A stretch of DNA of 64,000 nt, from the NCBI GenBank assembly GCA_036345935.2, contig JADWOT020000009.1, forward strand, positions 7,335,381 to 7,399,380. Direction: 5' to 3'. The DNA comes from Taenia hydatigena. Taxonomy: Eukaryota > Platyhelminthes > Cestoda > Cyclophyllidea > Taeniidae. A program made the position numbers and the translations under genes. A model generated the notes under the pieces. It did no database searches. It saw only the letters and a list, made by a program, of their open reading frames with translations, and had not been told where the DNA came from. Numbering within the stretch: the first letter of the stretch is position 1; each line of letters starts with the position of its first letter. This document shows, piece by piece, positions 25,082-41,876 of the stretch.

Positions 25082-28000
25082 CCTTTTTATCATGTTATCG
25101 TGATGAAATGGTGATGTCTCTTTGCCACTTCGTTGTCTTCTTGGTTCAATCCCCGCCTTGGATGTATTTTCCACCAACCAATTTTCGGCTACACACTTGA
25201 ATGCGATTCATCGAGTGCATGTCGTTGTCGGACCGCTCTTAGTGGATATTTGGAACAGGATGATATCACCTAGTGCTAAGTCGGTACCGGCAGGTGACAG
25301 CGTTGTCAAATGAAACCCTCAATGACTCAGTACGGCTCGATTTTTGCATTGGCCAATTCTTTAACACTTCCCGCATTTGAGCCGTTGACTGAGGTCATTG
25401 TGCCCATTTTTTTGAAATCAATCCATCTAAAATGAGCGCCTACCGATTGGCCCTACTCACAACGATTCGTTGATAATCGAAAGACCTGTTTGGTAAAGCC
25501 TGATGAGTACTCCATTGTGGTAAGTGGTCGTGATAGACGGTGATTCTCAGAGATGTATTGATATCAGACATTGTTTATTTGGGTACAATACGACTTGCAT
25601 TGCAAATTTTCACGCGACAATGTTTGGATAGGGTTTTCGTTGGGTGGCTGTCGGTTGAGCTGTCCGGGGGTGACAAAGTTTGACTCTTTGGGAAGTGCTC
25701 CACTCATTAATGAGCACGATTGGAATGCCTCACTGTCCAAATCCTGCAGGAATCCAACCGACAAAAGGACGGCTACTAAGCGATAATTTTTGCGATAAAT
25801 ATTGACGCTGATATCGATGGTGCAGCCATCCTGCAATGTTTTATTATATTAACACACCTTCTACTACCTTTTATCATCTCAGTTCTGATTAGCCTACCTC
25901 AGAGGTCGGATGGCTTTTCGTCATGTGGAGGAGGCAAAGGCCCTCTTTTAAGTGGCTGGAATCGTTGATATGCCATGGTGACTCATTACTCTGGATAAAT
26001 CGGCCGCCTTTAAATGCCTAGTTGTGAATATAAGCGCACCCTAGACCTCCATTGAGGAAAGACAAGGCCGCTATTAAGTGCGTGACTTGCAGTTCCTTAT
26101 TAAAGGGAAAATTTACCCGGAATGCCTAAGTGCCTTTTTAATATTCAACTGGATTTGTTGACGAGTTATCCTCTTTTCGAATCATCCTTCTTGTAGAGTT
26201 TGTTACTAACAACTTGAAATATTATTGCATACGAAGCGATATGTTTCATAACGCATAACGGCTAAAGAATAGCAGCTCCACCTTAATCATACTTGCATTG
26301 TTTTATAACATCCATGGGACGATGCTTATTAGTATGAACTAGACTGAAGTCCTAAGATGGTAAAAATATTAAATTTGACTCCAGAATACCAGGTTTGAAG
26401 TCATCAGGCAAAAAGTAGCATAATCCGTATTGGTATTGTACCACTCCAAAAAGTGTCATATTTTGCACAAGGGCCTAGTTGAATTGTCCGTTCTAATCTA
26501 AACATAGCAAAAGTATTGGCTCAAATTCACATTTTCAACTTATTCGTCTCCATACCTCAATGAAGGGATAGTGTGGCAGTTGGAACAACCCTGTTTGATC
26601 GATAGTAAGTGTTGATGTAGCGATCTCCCCATACAGAACGAGCCTTTTTCTATAACACAAATCCCTCTTATTTATCGTTTGAGCTTCGGTAACATGTGGA
26701 TGCATTCAGCTACATTATGAATGAGTCAATTGTCACTGACCCCCTTTTAAGTGTTTACCTTAGCACACATGTAATGGCAGACCATGTTTCGACCGCCCCC
26801 CACCCCCCCACTTCGTCCTCCCCCCACTTCTACCCCCGCCTACTGCCTGGTGCAGAGGCGAAGCGCACACGAGGCCCCTCCGTTCCGCTGTTCGCTCTCG
26901 AGGTTGAAGAAAAACGCGATTGCGACGATGCAGTAGCGGTAGAGACAGGTGGTGTGGCCTTGGAACGACCTTGATGAGCAGCATGTCGTGTGGCCTGGTG
27001 ATGTAGCGCAGTCAGTTCTAGCCGTGGTGTGACAGCAGGATGTCTCATCACTGCATTTTTTAAATGCAGTTGGGACAACAATGGCGTCTATTTCGAATAC
27101 GGCCTGGATGGCAATCCAAGTGGTCGCAGTGGAAAACACCTGGTTGTCTTCTAATGGGGTGGGCAGATCTGGTCTCCGTGATGTTACCAAAGGTAGAAGG
27201 CTTCCACTGTTAAGCCCACCAAGATGGGGGTAGTAAAACCCGGAGAGGACAAATTGTCTAAATATTATCTGGAATCACTATAAATCTAGGTGAAAAGCCA
27301 AAAAAATTTGATAATTGCGAGTCTCGCAATCCAGCACAGTAACTTTGTTGATAGGAAACGTTCTCGTCTGAATATGATGGCTACATATTTAAACATAGAA
27401 GATGTCAATCACCTTTGACACTATTCTATTCATCCTTCTCTTGGACATGATCTACTGAAGAAAGCATGATAAGAATTACCATTTTGGTAACTTATTTCCT
27501 TATTAGTGGTTTTTTATTTTATTGGCAATTGAGTGTGCAGTTTTCAGCATGTTCCATCTTGGCGCTGGACGCGCAAAGCACTCAAGAAGCCAAGGCATCA
27601 ATCTTTCTTTATGATAAGACAATGAGATGGAAATAGTGCAATAGGAACTTGCGGCCTTTTAAGACTTCCTTGAAGAGAAAAAAGCTTTAATGCCTCAGCA
27701 TAATGCATGTAGCAATCAGAAAGCAGTTGGGGCTGTTGGCATGACCCAGAGGCCAGCCCACCCGGCCAAGGCACCCAAGTGACTGTAATCGAAACCGACA
27801 CCTGAATGCAGAACTTGGCAGATTACGTTTGGAAGTGTTGGTTCAAGGTAATGATTTTATTATTTCAATTTACATGAAACTGTGTTCTCTAGTGGAAAAG
27901 CCATAGAATGTCAAATTAAAGATTCCACAATCAGCTTAAAATGCCTTATCTATCGAAACAGCATGGATCACAGAGGGCATTATGCAACGAAGTTCTTTGC

Positions 28001-28809
28001 CTCGGTATCACTTTACTCTGCCCAGCCTTCAGTACCCACGAGCGAATTTAAAATCCGTCAATGTCCAAATCTTCTTAGCCCCTCTGTATTAAGCGTCAAA
28101 CTATAACCCGAAATATTGCCTGCCTTATTTTGTCTCTCTGCACGACTCGGACCGCTACGCGCTCTTGAATTCCAAGTCCTCCATGCTTGATCCGATTGAC
28201 CTGAAAGGAATCGATTGATTGGTAGCGTTTAATTTTGCTTTGAAATAGAGAGTTGAATCTGTGAGTTGCATTTCGTCCTCTTGCTCCTAATGCGTAGCAG
28301 CCAATTAATAAATAAGTACATTTGAGGCGCGAACCGCTTTCTTGAGCGCGTGCTTAACTTCGCGGACTGCTCTTCTACTCAGTGGCGCAGCGCACTAGCT
28401 ATGCTAATGGACTCCTAGCTCTTCAGTACTCTGGCAACCCAAGTTTTTCACACTACCTTCGCATGTTTCCTTTTAATTTAAGGCTTGGAGTGCAACAATG
28501 GTAGATGAGCTGGAAGCTAAAATCGTTTTTTGGGCCGTAAATCCTCTACTTCATGCAGAAACAACCAGCATAAAAACGTCTTTTCTTCCGGTCTCACGTG
28601 CCAAATTTTCGATAATTTCCTACTCAAAAAGGTAGTGCATCACATGAAGGAAAACTCTACAAGATGTATAGACTCTATCCGTCAACTGGTGAAAAAGACA
28701 TTTGGTTGGTTTCTAGAAGGCATCAGTCCTCTTGCACCTGTCTATTATGCCAAGGCCGCCGTTAAAGTCCAGCGTTAGCATATTTATATTTATGAATGAT
28801 TTCATGCAG
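25082..28809. other. Intergenic region, no gene recognised
   Basis: About 3.7 kb. A C-rich low-complexity patch lies at about 26800-26835, within a GC-richer block (26780-27190) open on both strands with no recognisable product. The remainder is AT-rich with only short, motif-free open frames. Confidence 0.5.
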
Positions 28810-28814
28810 GCATA

Positions 28815-29159
28815 TGTATTACTTTGTTTGTTGGAACTACCGGTTTTAGTCAAGGTGACAGAGGTGGCCGTACTGCCAGCAGCCTATTTGCAGCGTCCCG
28901 AGGCTCCCTCGAAGGCAAAAGAAGACAGAACGCTAGGATAGAATACATATATTCAACGGACAGAGGGAAATAGGCTGCTGGCGTGGCCCGGAGGCCAGCC
29001 CACGCAGCTAGGGCAGTACGGCCACCTCTGTGACCTTGACCGAAACCGGTAGTTTCAGCAAACAAAGTACTACACTATTTCCCTCTGTCCGTTGAATATA
29101 TATATTCTATCCTAGCATTCTGCCTTCTTTTGCCTTCGAGGGAGCCTCGGGACGCTACA
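28815..29159 (+). mobile_element. Solo LTR of the TRIM family (outer copy), split by a nested LTR
   Basis: Plus-strand LTR in two parts, 28815-28888 and 29080-29159, starting TGTAT and ending GCTACA. It is flanked by an exact 5-bp duplication GCATA (28810-28814 and 29160-29164). The joined length is 154 bp, the short LTR variant. It matches the LTRs at 47684, 48365 and 49368 through shared blocks such as CTTTGTTTGTTGGAACTACC and TTCTTTTGCCTTCGAGGGAG. A solo LTR results from recombination between the two LTRs of a full element. Confidence 0.9.
28889..29074 (-). mobile_element. Nested solo LTR, inverted (inner copy)
   Basis: A full-length 186-bp LTR in minus orientation, inserted into the outer LTR. 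It is flanked by the exact 5-bp duplication CTATT (28884-28888 and 29075-29079). Ends are TGCAG and CTACA on the plus strand, with one change from the consensus TGTAG. The 5-bp duplication is the signature of integrase-mediated insertion. Confidence 0.9.
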
Positions 29160-29164
29160 GCATA

Positions 29165-29636
29165 CGTTAAGAAGTTTGATGGGAAATCAGTACTGGAATG
29201 TATTTATACAGAGCTGCTCCAATGAACAATAAGTTTAGTTACGCAAGTTTAACTACACAGACTTCAGTAGATGGAGAATGTGATTTCATATTGGTGGCAT
29301 TCCTGGGAGCTCGTGTCCTTAATTTTCTAGCTTATCTCTCATGAGGATATAAGCCATTTTAATAAAGAATACGAGGTGCCAAGTACAAATTCACATGGTG
29401 TGCCTCAAAGGCAATGCTTGTCTTCGAAAATAAATAAAAATAAAGTGAAGGGTTAAGCAAGTTAAACCCTAGCGTCTGATGCCACAATAGCACGTTAGCA
29501 GACTAAATACCAAAATATTGTTAACCGCTTCTACAAATACATATCACCTATATGTGGCTGAATTTTTATAATGCAAATGTTGTTTTAATAAGTTTATAGG
29601 GCAGGTCCCAGTCTTCGAAGTTCACAGTTTGTCGTG
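29165..29636. other. 5' flank of the lysine-rich membrane protein gene
   Basis: AT-rich sequence between the nested LTRs and the next gene. No motif was identified with confidence. Confidence 0.5.
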
Positions 29637-30323
29637 ATGGCAGTTGTCGACGTCTTGAGCTCTGGCCTGCTGCATCTTGGTGTTGCTACACTGGTTGTGA
29701 TTTTCAGTCTATTTATTTTTTTTAAATATCTCTGCAAAAGGGGATCTCCTGTTTCTTCACTGAAGGGTTCTCAGAAGAAGAACCCGAACAAGAAGGGCGA
29801 AGGGAAGTCTAATCAACAGACAGCTAAAGTGAGAAAGATGCTTGTATTTAGCTATTAGGTTGCTAAGTCTTCAGCAAAGACTCAGCCGCAGCCACCAAAG
29901 GAGGTCTCGGTCAATTCGACTCCCAGAACCAGGAAAAATAGCCCTCCGAAAGCGCAGGTGAGGAAGAAGTAGCTTTATTTCATCGAATAGGTGTCTGTCA
30001 CGGTTGAAGAAGACGATTGGGTAAATTCCAAACCTACAAAATTGCAATCGGGTCAGTCTCCCACCAAAGAAACTGTTAAGGCAGGAACAAAGAACAAGAA
30101 GTCCGACAATCAGTCGAAGAAGTCTCAAAAACAGCAGAACAAAAAGTCTGAGAGGTCTCCCAAGGCAGAAGGTAGTAATGAGGAAGGTAAGAACTCAGGC
30201 GATAGCAGCCCGGCAAAGAGCGCTTATGTTCCAACAGTCCCAGTTGTTGAAAAGCCCGCTGAAGACGAGTGGCAAGAAATTCCTTCTTCCAAAAGGAAGA
30301 AGCAACGAGCGAGGAAGGAGTAA
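29637..30323 (+). CDS. Single-pass lysine-rich membrane protein, possibly metadherin-like
   Basis: Three exons, 29637-29828, 29859-29957 and 29991-30323, all joined in phase 0, encode 207 residues. The two introns are only 30 and 33 bp, which is unusual here. Residues 10-32 form one hydrophobic helix followed by CKRG, giving an N-out or signal-anchor topology. The rest is a disordered basic tail rich in K, S, Q and P. Two acidic-tryptophan motifs stand out, EEDDW at 103-107 and DEWQEI near 189-194, and the chain ends in a basic cluster KRKKQRARKE. One N-terminal helix, a lysine-rich tail and a C-terminal W plus KKK/R cluster recall MTDH/LYRIC, an ER and nuclear-envelope scaffold, but identity is weak and this is inference. 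Reading frame and splice sites are convincing; function is not. Confidence 0.78.
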
Positions 30324-33300
30324 CAGAAATGGTCCATTTGAATTCGCTGGTAGCATGCGCCTTCTCGTTTTTTGGACAGGTGGGGCGGAAGTACAAAATC
30401 TGACAAGTATATTAGTGTGTAATGAAATGAGTCTCATAAACGACTGTGTTCTCGCTTCGTCTTTCCATATTTAAGTTCTTCTGAATCTCCTTCTTTATGC
30501 TGCCCTTAAAGCTATTGTTTTTGCTGTATATTTCTTTATCTTGTATGTAAATGCAGCATGCTTAGTTCTTGCATCTAATTTCGGTGCTTTTTCTGAATCA
30601 CTGTACACTGTCATTTACGCTCAAACTTTTTTGATGTGTACAGCGTCTATGTACTGAGGTTTGGTAACATTTCAAGTTTGTTTATAACCTACTTGTGTTA
30701 TCCAATACGAGGTTTTCTGGTTTAGCTTCTTCTGCACTTTCTTAATTTTCAGCGTGATGGGCATAAAATTGAGTTTAATTATTCAACTTGGTGGTCTAGT
30801 TGAGATTGCCTTGCGTGCTTATGCTACCATCAAATGACGAATGTTTGTGATGAGGTAGAGTTTGGGCCTTTATTCGAAATAGGTTACGGTAGGATCTGTT
30901 TCTACAATGCCCTTTTGTCACACGCGGGTCACCTTGGTATTGGTCCGGTCTGCTTAGTGGCACCTTTGGGACATCCGGTTTTTTAGTAACGAAGAGAGTT
31001 AGATTCTCTTGCTGGCTGCCTCCAGTCGATTATAGCTGTCTGACTTTGATGGATATTGGGGTCCTAATTTCGTTAATGGGATATCCTCGTCTTATCAGTG
31101 TTTTGCATGATGTCTAATTCGGTACCAGGTGTAGGTGCTGGTCTTCTGCCTGCTTAGAGCGCGTTGGTCGGGGCTTGCCATCTATGTTACAAGTCTGACA
31201 GTACACAAAAGGTCAAAGTAGGCTTGTCTTGATTTGCTTGTACGAGGCCGGCGTCAGGGTTGTGTGCACTGCCACGTGTAACGTTAGCAAGCATCGATTG
31301 TCATTCGTTCTTTGTTATCTTGCTACTGCGTTTACACTGAGCTTGATTTTAATGACAATCTGTACTAACTCTCTTGCCTTGATTGTATTTAAATCTGATA
31401 GTCGAAGAAGGTGGTCAGGTTATTGCAGAAAAGCATTTTTGATTTTTCTTCCAAGTGGTGTCTCCCATGAGTTAGTCTTTTATGCTTCCTGCAGTGGAGT
31501 GGAGATTTTGTTTCCTCAACAATGGATCCCTTCACCAGACAATCTTGTGTGCCAGCGAATAAACGTACAACTATCTTGACAGTACATAATTCCTAGTAAT
31601 TTAACGCTGCATTGAGTTTTCAAATGATGTGAGATGTGGTTAGCTACCGTTTATCCATACAAACTCCGTTTTATGCAAAACTACAGTTCGACACTACATA
31701 ACTGTGAACTAACAGGCGAGTTCGCTATGGTGGTTACTTCCCAGTCCGCTGTTTGGATTGTCGTAAAAATAAATATTTACTTTCCAAAAGATCGCATTAC
31801 AACTTGTGAAGAGGTTTTTAAAATGGTGGTTTTGTGGAGCCTTGAAGTGGAACAGGACAAAGAGGGTAACTGTAGGGACAGAAGTACATAGACCTGTTTT
31901 GTCACGCATTTGGGAATGACTTTTGAACCGATACGTATGCGGTTGCCAAATTCGCTAATGTTGATGGTCTAAAGTGCGCGGACCTTTGGAGTTGGTGCCA
32001 TGTAAGCTGCTGAAGGGTGCTACTTGAAAACGTAAGTCCTCTACATTGAAATCCTTTTTTTGCATTTGTGGTCCGATTTCTCGGTACGTTTGACAGAATG
32101 AGATTAACAGGTACTGGCGTTATGCTGTTGAACATGACTGAACTGATAACCTTATCTATTCCCATTTTAACAGATTGTGAGGCGCGACTTATTGGCACAA
32201 AGGCGATCACAATCATATGATTCACTAATTATACATCCCATTTATTGTCATAGCTGTGTCAGTCTTTCTATGGGGTATGCTACTGTTTTACGGATGAACG
32301 CAGTTGGTCGATGTCGGACGTAGGTATATTACAGCGCTATTCACCATTTGCACGTAATATGTTTTACGAAATGAAAGGTATACATGATCTGAGTGAGTCT
32401 TCTTAACTAGAGCTTTAAGGCAATCGCTAAGCGTTTCACATCACTGAAAGGCTGCATTGACTGGTCTCTTCCAGACCGTATCCTACCTCGTGCTCATTGT
32501 CTGCAATTTAGTTTCACGTTGTGTCCGTATCGATAAAAGTAGTACGACTTTCGGTTCTTACAGTCCAGTTATAAAATCTGTGTTGAATGGTAAGGAGTGT
32601 GATTGCGAAGACAATGCCCAGAACGTCTCGTGTCGGCAGCTTAATCACTTTGATTAGCCACGGGTTGTTATTATTACGGGCTTTTTCTCGATATTGTGCA
32701 GCAAAATTGCTATGAAAAGACTCCTGTTTGTTCTGAGAATGACAGTCGGTAAGCAGAGTCGACTCAGGTGCAGGCAAACTTTTTAATTGTTCACGGGGAT
32801 AAATTGAAGGAAAACTCAGCAGGAAAGGATTATTCTTGAAATGTAAATACACGCTTGAACAGGAACGTCTACAAGTTCACCAATCACAGTTCCCTTAGTT
32901 TCACTTCAATCAAGTTAATTGCATGTCTCCTCAAAATTTTATTAAAGATATAGATGACTTCCCATCAGTGTCTGACTTCAGAATGCTCCCTTGGAGCTGT
33001 TGTATCTAGGATGTGTTCCCATGCTTGAGCGAATAGCAAGCAGTTGTGAAAATGCAACATTAAAAAGAGCAGTTCTTGGGGAGCAAACAGTGAGAGGTAG
33101 CACGTGTTACTAAATGTACGCCAGTACCACGTTCTTCGCTGCCTCAGCCACTTAGGCTAACAATATGGCTAAATGCCCTTCAGCAACCATTGTAATAAGG
33201 TGTCAAATTCAATGGCAACGGTGAAAAAAGCAGCTATGCGAAAGATCATACCAATTATGGTCTAACTATAAAGGTTAATGATACAAGATTTGTAAAGATT

Positions 33301-33801
33301 ATCTCCATAAAAAAACCAATGTGACGGACCATCTGTAGTAACTCTAAACTTCTCTGAAAACGAAAATGGCAACACTCGGGCAGATTATGTCTTTGAGTTA
33401 CAGAACGGGTCTGCCATCAATTTGGCTAGTCACCAAGCCACCTACCAAACAGGCTCCAGGGTTCCAGCTAGTTGACTGAGACTCATGTTCACATCTCGTC
33501 AACTTCCTGTTCATCAATATTCTTTTACACTTATTTGGCCTATTATGACTCCAGGAAAGACTTGAGCGCCTGCAGCTGGATGGCCTACATTAATCCCATC
33601 TCAGTGTCTTGTGATGATTGCAAAGGTGCGTTGCAAGTGGAATCATTTGAGATCAAATAATACAATAACCATTTAATGTTTAGGCGTAGTAAATATTTTT
33701 GATTTTCATGGAATTATGCTCACAATTTATGCTACATTTAATTTTGTGCCGCCACATTAAAAAAGCCCCAACCTTCTCTCTATTGGTGCGTTTCTTGCGG
33801 C
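30324..33801. other. Intergenic region, no gene recognised
   Basis: About 3.5 kb. The longest open frames (31229-31579 plus, 31902-32225 minus, 32514-32852 minus) have no family motifs and no convincing splice partners. No repeats of the LTR family were seen here. Confidence 0.5.
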
Positions 33802-39040
<5,239 letters not shown>

Positions 39041-40553
39041 CCCCTGGCCTAGCACAGCCCTGCCATCCATCGCCGTTTTTTGAAGTAAAGACCCTGTACG
39101 AATATGCTAAGATTACACCATTTATGTGAGGGAAACTCTGATTGATGTGACTTTTTGGGGACAGGCAAACGGCTTACTCAGCGCCGTTCTTAAGGCGTAA
39201 GGGTCTTGATGGACTGATTCAATGTTGCCCAAAAAAGGCATATTGAAAGAACCTTTGTTACCTGCAACCGATAATCTTACATATACGCATTTGAGAAAAA
39301 CTGGATCTAGGTCTAAACCGCTAGCGGCACATAAGAGGGGCTGGTTTTGCAAAGTTCCCAGTAGAATCTACAGCATTCGAGGGACACTACAGGGGGATGG
39401 GTGTGACGCCTCAACTCCAGAAGCAACAAATATGAACTCGACTTCAAAGTAGGCCATAACTTGTTTGCAGCAGAGGGAGAAGTCTGAGCATTTAACAGTG
39501 GATTATTTGGGTCCATGTAAATGGAACTAGTAAAATCGGGGTTGCAGGCGTATGTAAAGAGCTACTGGGAGTTGGGGAGGGAGGGCGTTCTTCACTAGGA
39601 CGGCTACTACGTATACAGATTTGGCTACCTAAGTAGGGCGAGGAATGGAGGTGAACGGCGGAGGACTCATGGGTTCGATTTTCTTCTGTTTCCGCACTTT
39701 TTCCATATAAAGCGCTCTCTTCCTCTAGAGCGGTGGCAATTAAAATATGACAAAATTACGGATTTTTCGTACGTTGTGCATTCCATCAAATCCTCCCAGT
39801 AAATGCGACAGATTTTGTCAGAATTTTGGACCCCAACTCTGCTAAGACATCTAAAGGAAATCGGATAAACGCAACGACTAACCTAAGATAGTCTCGTTCC
39901 ATAATTTGGCAGAATTTTGGGCGGAACGGACGCAGATTGGTTCCCCAAGTTGTTCCCAGATGTAAGTCAGTGGCTATGAGAGGTCTTCCAAGGTAATTGC
40001 CAGCAGGCTTGTACGAATACGGGTAACCCTTATCTAAAAAATAAACACTGGAATGAACTACCCGAGTGATATGGGTCGCTTGGGGAGAAAACCCGAGTCA
40101 GCCATTTATCAGTGACGGCCATGGCAGAAGGATAAAAACCCAGGTCTCTATCCGGTTTAGATTTCGCCTCCTCATTTAATTTACGAAGCTTCTCCGGATT
40201 TGTTTCACAGTAAGACATTTTACCCAATTGTGCATCACTTAACACCAAGTCACAGGAGACATAACTTTCATTTACACTGGCACTTTGGTTAGATAAACAT
40301 GAGGCAATAATTAGCTTGGAATTTAATTTTTCGATGAAACGTAATTTCCATACTGACTTAGACCAGCTGGACAAGACTTTTTGTGTCGTTGCACCATCAC
40401 AAGATGCTTTCAAACACTGAAAGAACTTTTGTTCACAAAATAAAGCAAGTGAATTTCAGCTTGAGAAAATTTTGCATTTAAGAATGTAATGTAACTTGTT
40501 TTACTCTCCAACCATCAAGATCACTTCGGGCACGCAGCTTGATTCGTCAGGGA
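39041..40553. other. Intergenic region between AARS and the HAPSTR1-like gene
   Basis: About 1.5 kb. It holds one exon-like open frame on the minus strand (about 40030-40425) behind a good pyrimidine-rich acceptor, and a weak Pol III A/B-box-like arrangement at about 39622-39695. Neither is secure. Confidence 0.45.
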
Positions 40554-41849
40554 ATGGATGGGGTCCCCTCTCTGGAGGAGTTGATGGAGTGTAACAGTTA
40601 TGTGAGGGAGCGCTTTTTATCTTGTCAAAATCGTCTCCTCGTTATTCTCTGGGGATCATTCCAGAAAGCTATTTCTGAACTTGCGCGACTATACAGGGGT
40701 ATGCTTTGTCTTCGTTTATCTCATTGTCGATCTTTTTTTCTCGGGATGCTTTTTGATCAACTAGAATTCATGTTCTGATTCTGCATAGTAGTAATCTCAT
40801 TTACAATTGCGTGCACCCTTTTGCCTACATTTTGTTCTCATTGCATTGACCCACCTCGATTTTTCGCAAAAATTCCTTGTGTTTATTCGGTTCTGCCTCA
40901 TAATATCCATATTATTTCATTAATATCAAAGCGCTGTTTCCTTTCATTGCGTTTTACTCTTTGTCTACCTATCTTTTTGATTTTAGACAAACTAGATAAC
41001 CGCTGTGACAATCAATGTCTTATCCAAGCCCTCTTTCGAATCGAGTCGTTCTATCAATGTAAGTATCTTGCTCATGAGTAATCTGTACGTTCTAGTATCT
41101 GAAAACCTTCTGAAGTATGCCAAAGACTTTGGTTTTACTTTGGGTTATGATTGTCGCAGACTTTTACTTCGCGATGTTCTCTTTTCATCCTCTTCTAATG
41201 ATATCTGCGCATATGATGTTTGTGCAGCTGTTTTGCAGCCTTTTATTATCGATAATGTAGTAACCCGCGGTCACAAGCGGAAAAGTGTGCAGCGTTGCAG
41301 CCATTGTTTTAAACGGCGTCGAAGACTTCCAATGAAGCGTTGCTGTGTTATTTCTGCAGAAAGTGAGGGAAACATCAACGAAGTTATTCAACCATTCCTT
41401 AATCATTACGATTTTTCTGCGCCAGCTCTTGATTGTAATGGCAACTGGACCGTATCTATCAGTGGTTTTTCATCCCCAACTCCCCCTGGTTTTGGTATGT
41501 TTTCTACGTATCAATTTATTCGATTTTTCGTTTGGCAATTGAGTACTTGCAATCAATTATTTCGAATGATCTTAGTGGCCGCCGGTTCATCCTTTTGATT
41601 TATACTTGTGTAGGCAACTGGAGATCTTTCCTTTCCACCGAGTCTGCCGGCCCTGTCGACACGCTGGAGTTCATCATGCCTTCGGTGGATGAGCTGCCAC
41701 TACCTCTCTCTCGAAATCGATCTATTATAATTTCCCGAATGAAGCGCCGTAGGGATTTTACGGACGATTATCATCCATACAGTACGTCGTATGTATTTTT
41801 GGAAGTACCTCTAAGCCATGGACTTCTTTCGAAGCCTGCGAAGTGTTAA
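40554..41849 (+). CDS. HAPSTR1/C16orf72-like stress-response protein
   Basis: Four exons, 40554-40698, 40987-41058, 41096-41494 and 41614-41849, each ending in phase 1 up to the stop, encode 283 residues. Segments in order: LWGSFQKAISELARLYRDKL (about 34-53), a region LKYAKDFGFTLGYDCRR, a basic cluster FKRRRRLPMKR, then VIQPFLNHYDF followed by an S/T/P-rich stretch, an acidic LEFIMPSVDEL segment and MKRRR. This order resembles HAPSTR1 (C16orf72), a nuclear oligomeric partner of the E3 ligase HUWE1 that tunes stress signalling (known for the mammalian protein). The best-matching piece is the FQxAxxxLxxLY helix and the QPF block. The gene structure is secure; the family call is by recollection of sequence pattern and less certain. 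AATAAA at 41871-41876 ends the transcript. Confidence 0.75.
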
Positions 41850-41870
41850 TTAGCCTGGGGATTGTTAGCT

Positions 41871-41876
41871 AATAAA
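41871..41876 (+). promoter_or_regulatory. Polyadenylation signal of the HAPSTR1-like gene
   Basis: AATAAA 22 bp past the stop codon, same strand. Confidence 0.7.

Noticed and set aside
25130..25160. GGTTCAATCCCC resembling a tRNA B box
   Set aside because: No A box at the right distance and no cloverleaf or terminator.
26780..27190. GC-rich block open on both strands
   Set aside because: Low-complexity C and G runs explain the open frames; no motif, start context or splice partner was found.
31229..31579. 116-codon plus-strand frame with a hydrophobic stretch
   Set aside because: No family resemblance and no supporting gene structure; expected by chance in this amount of sequence.
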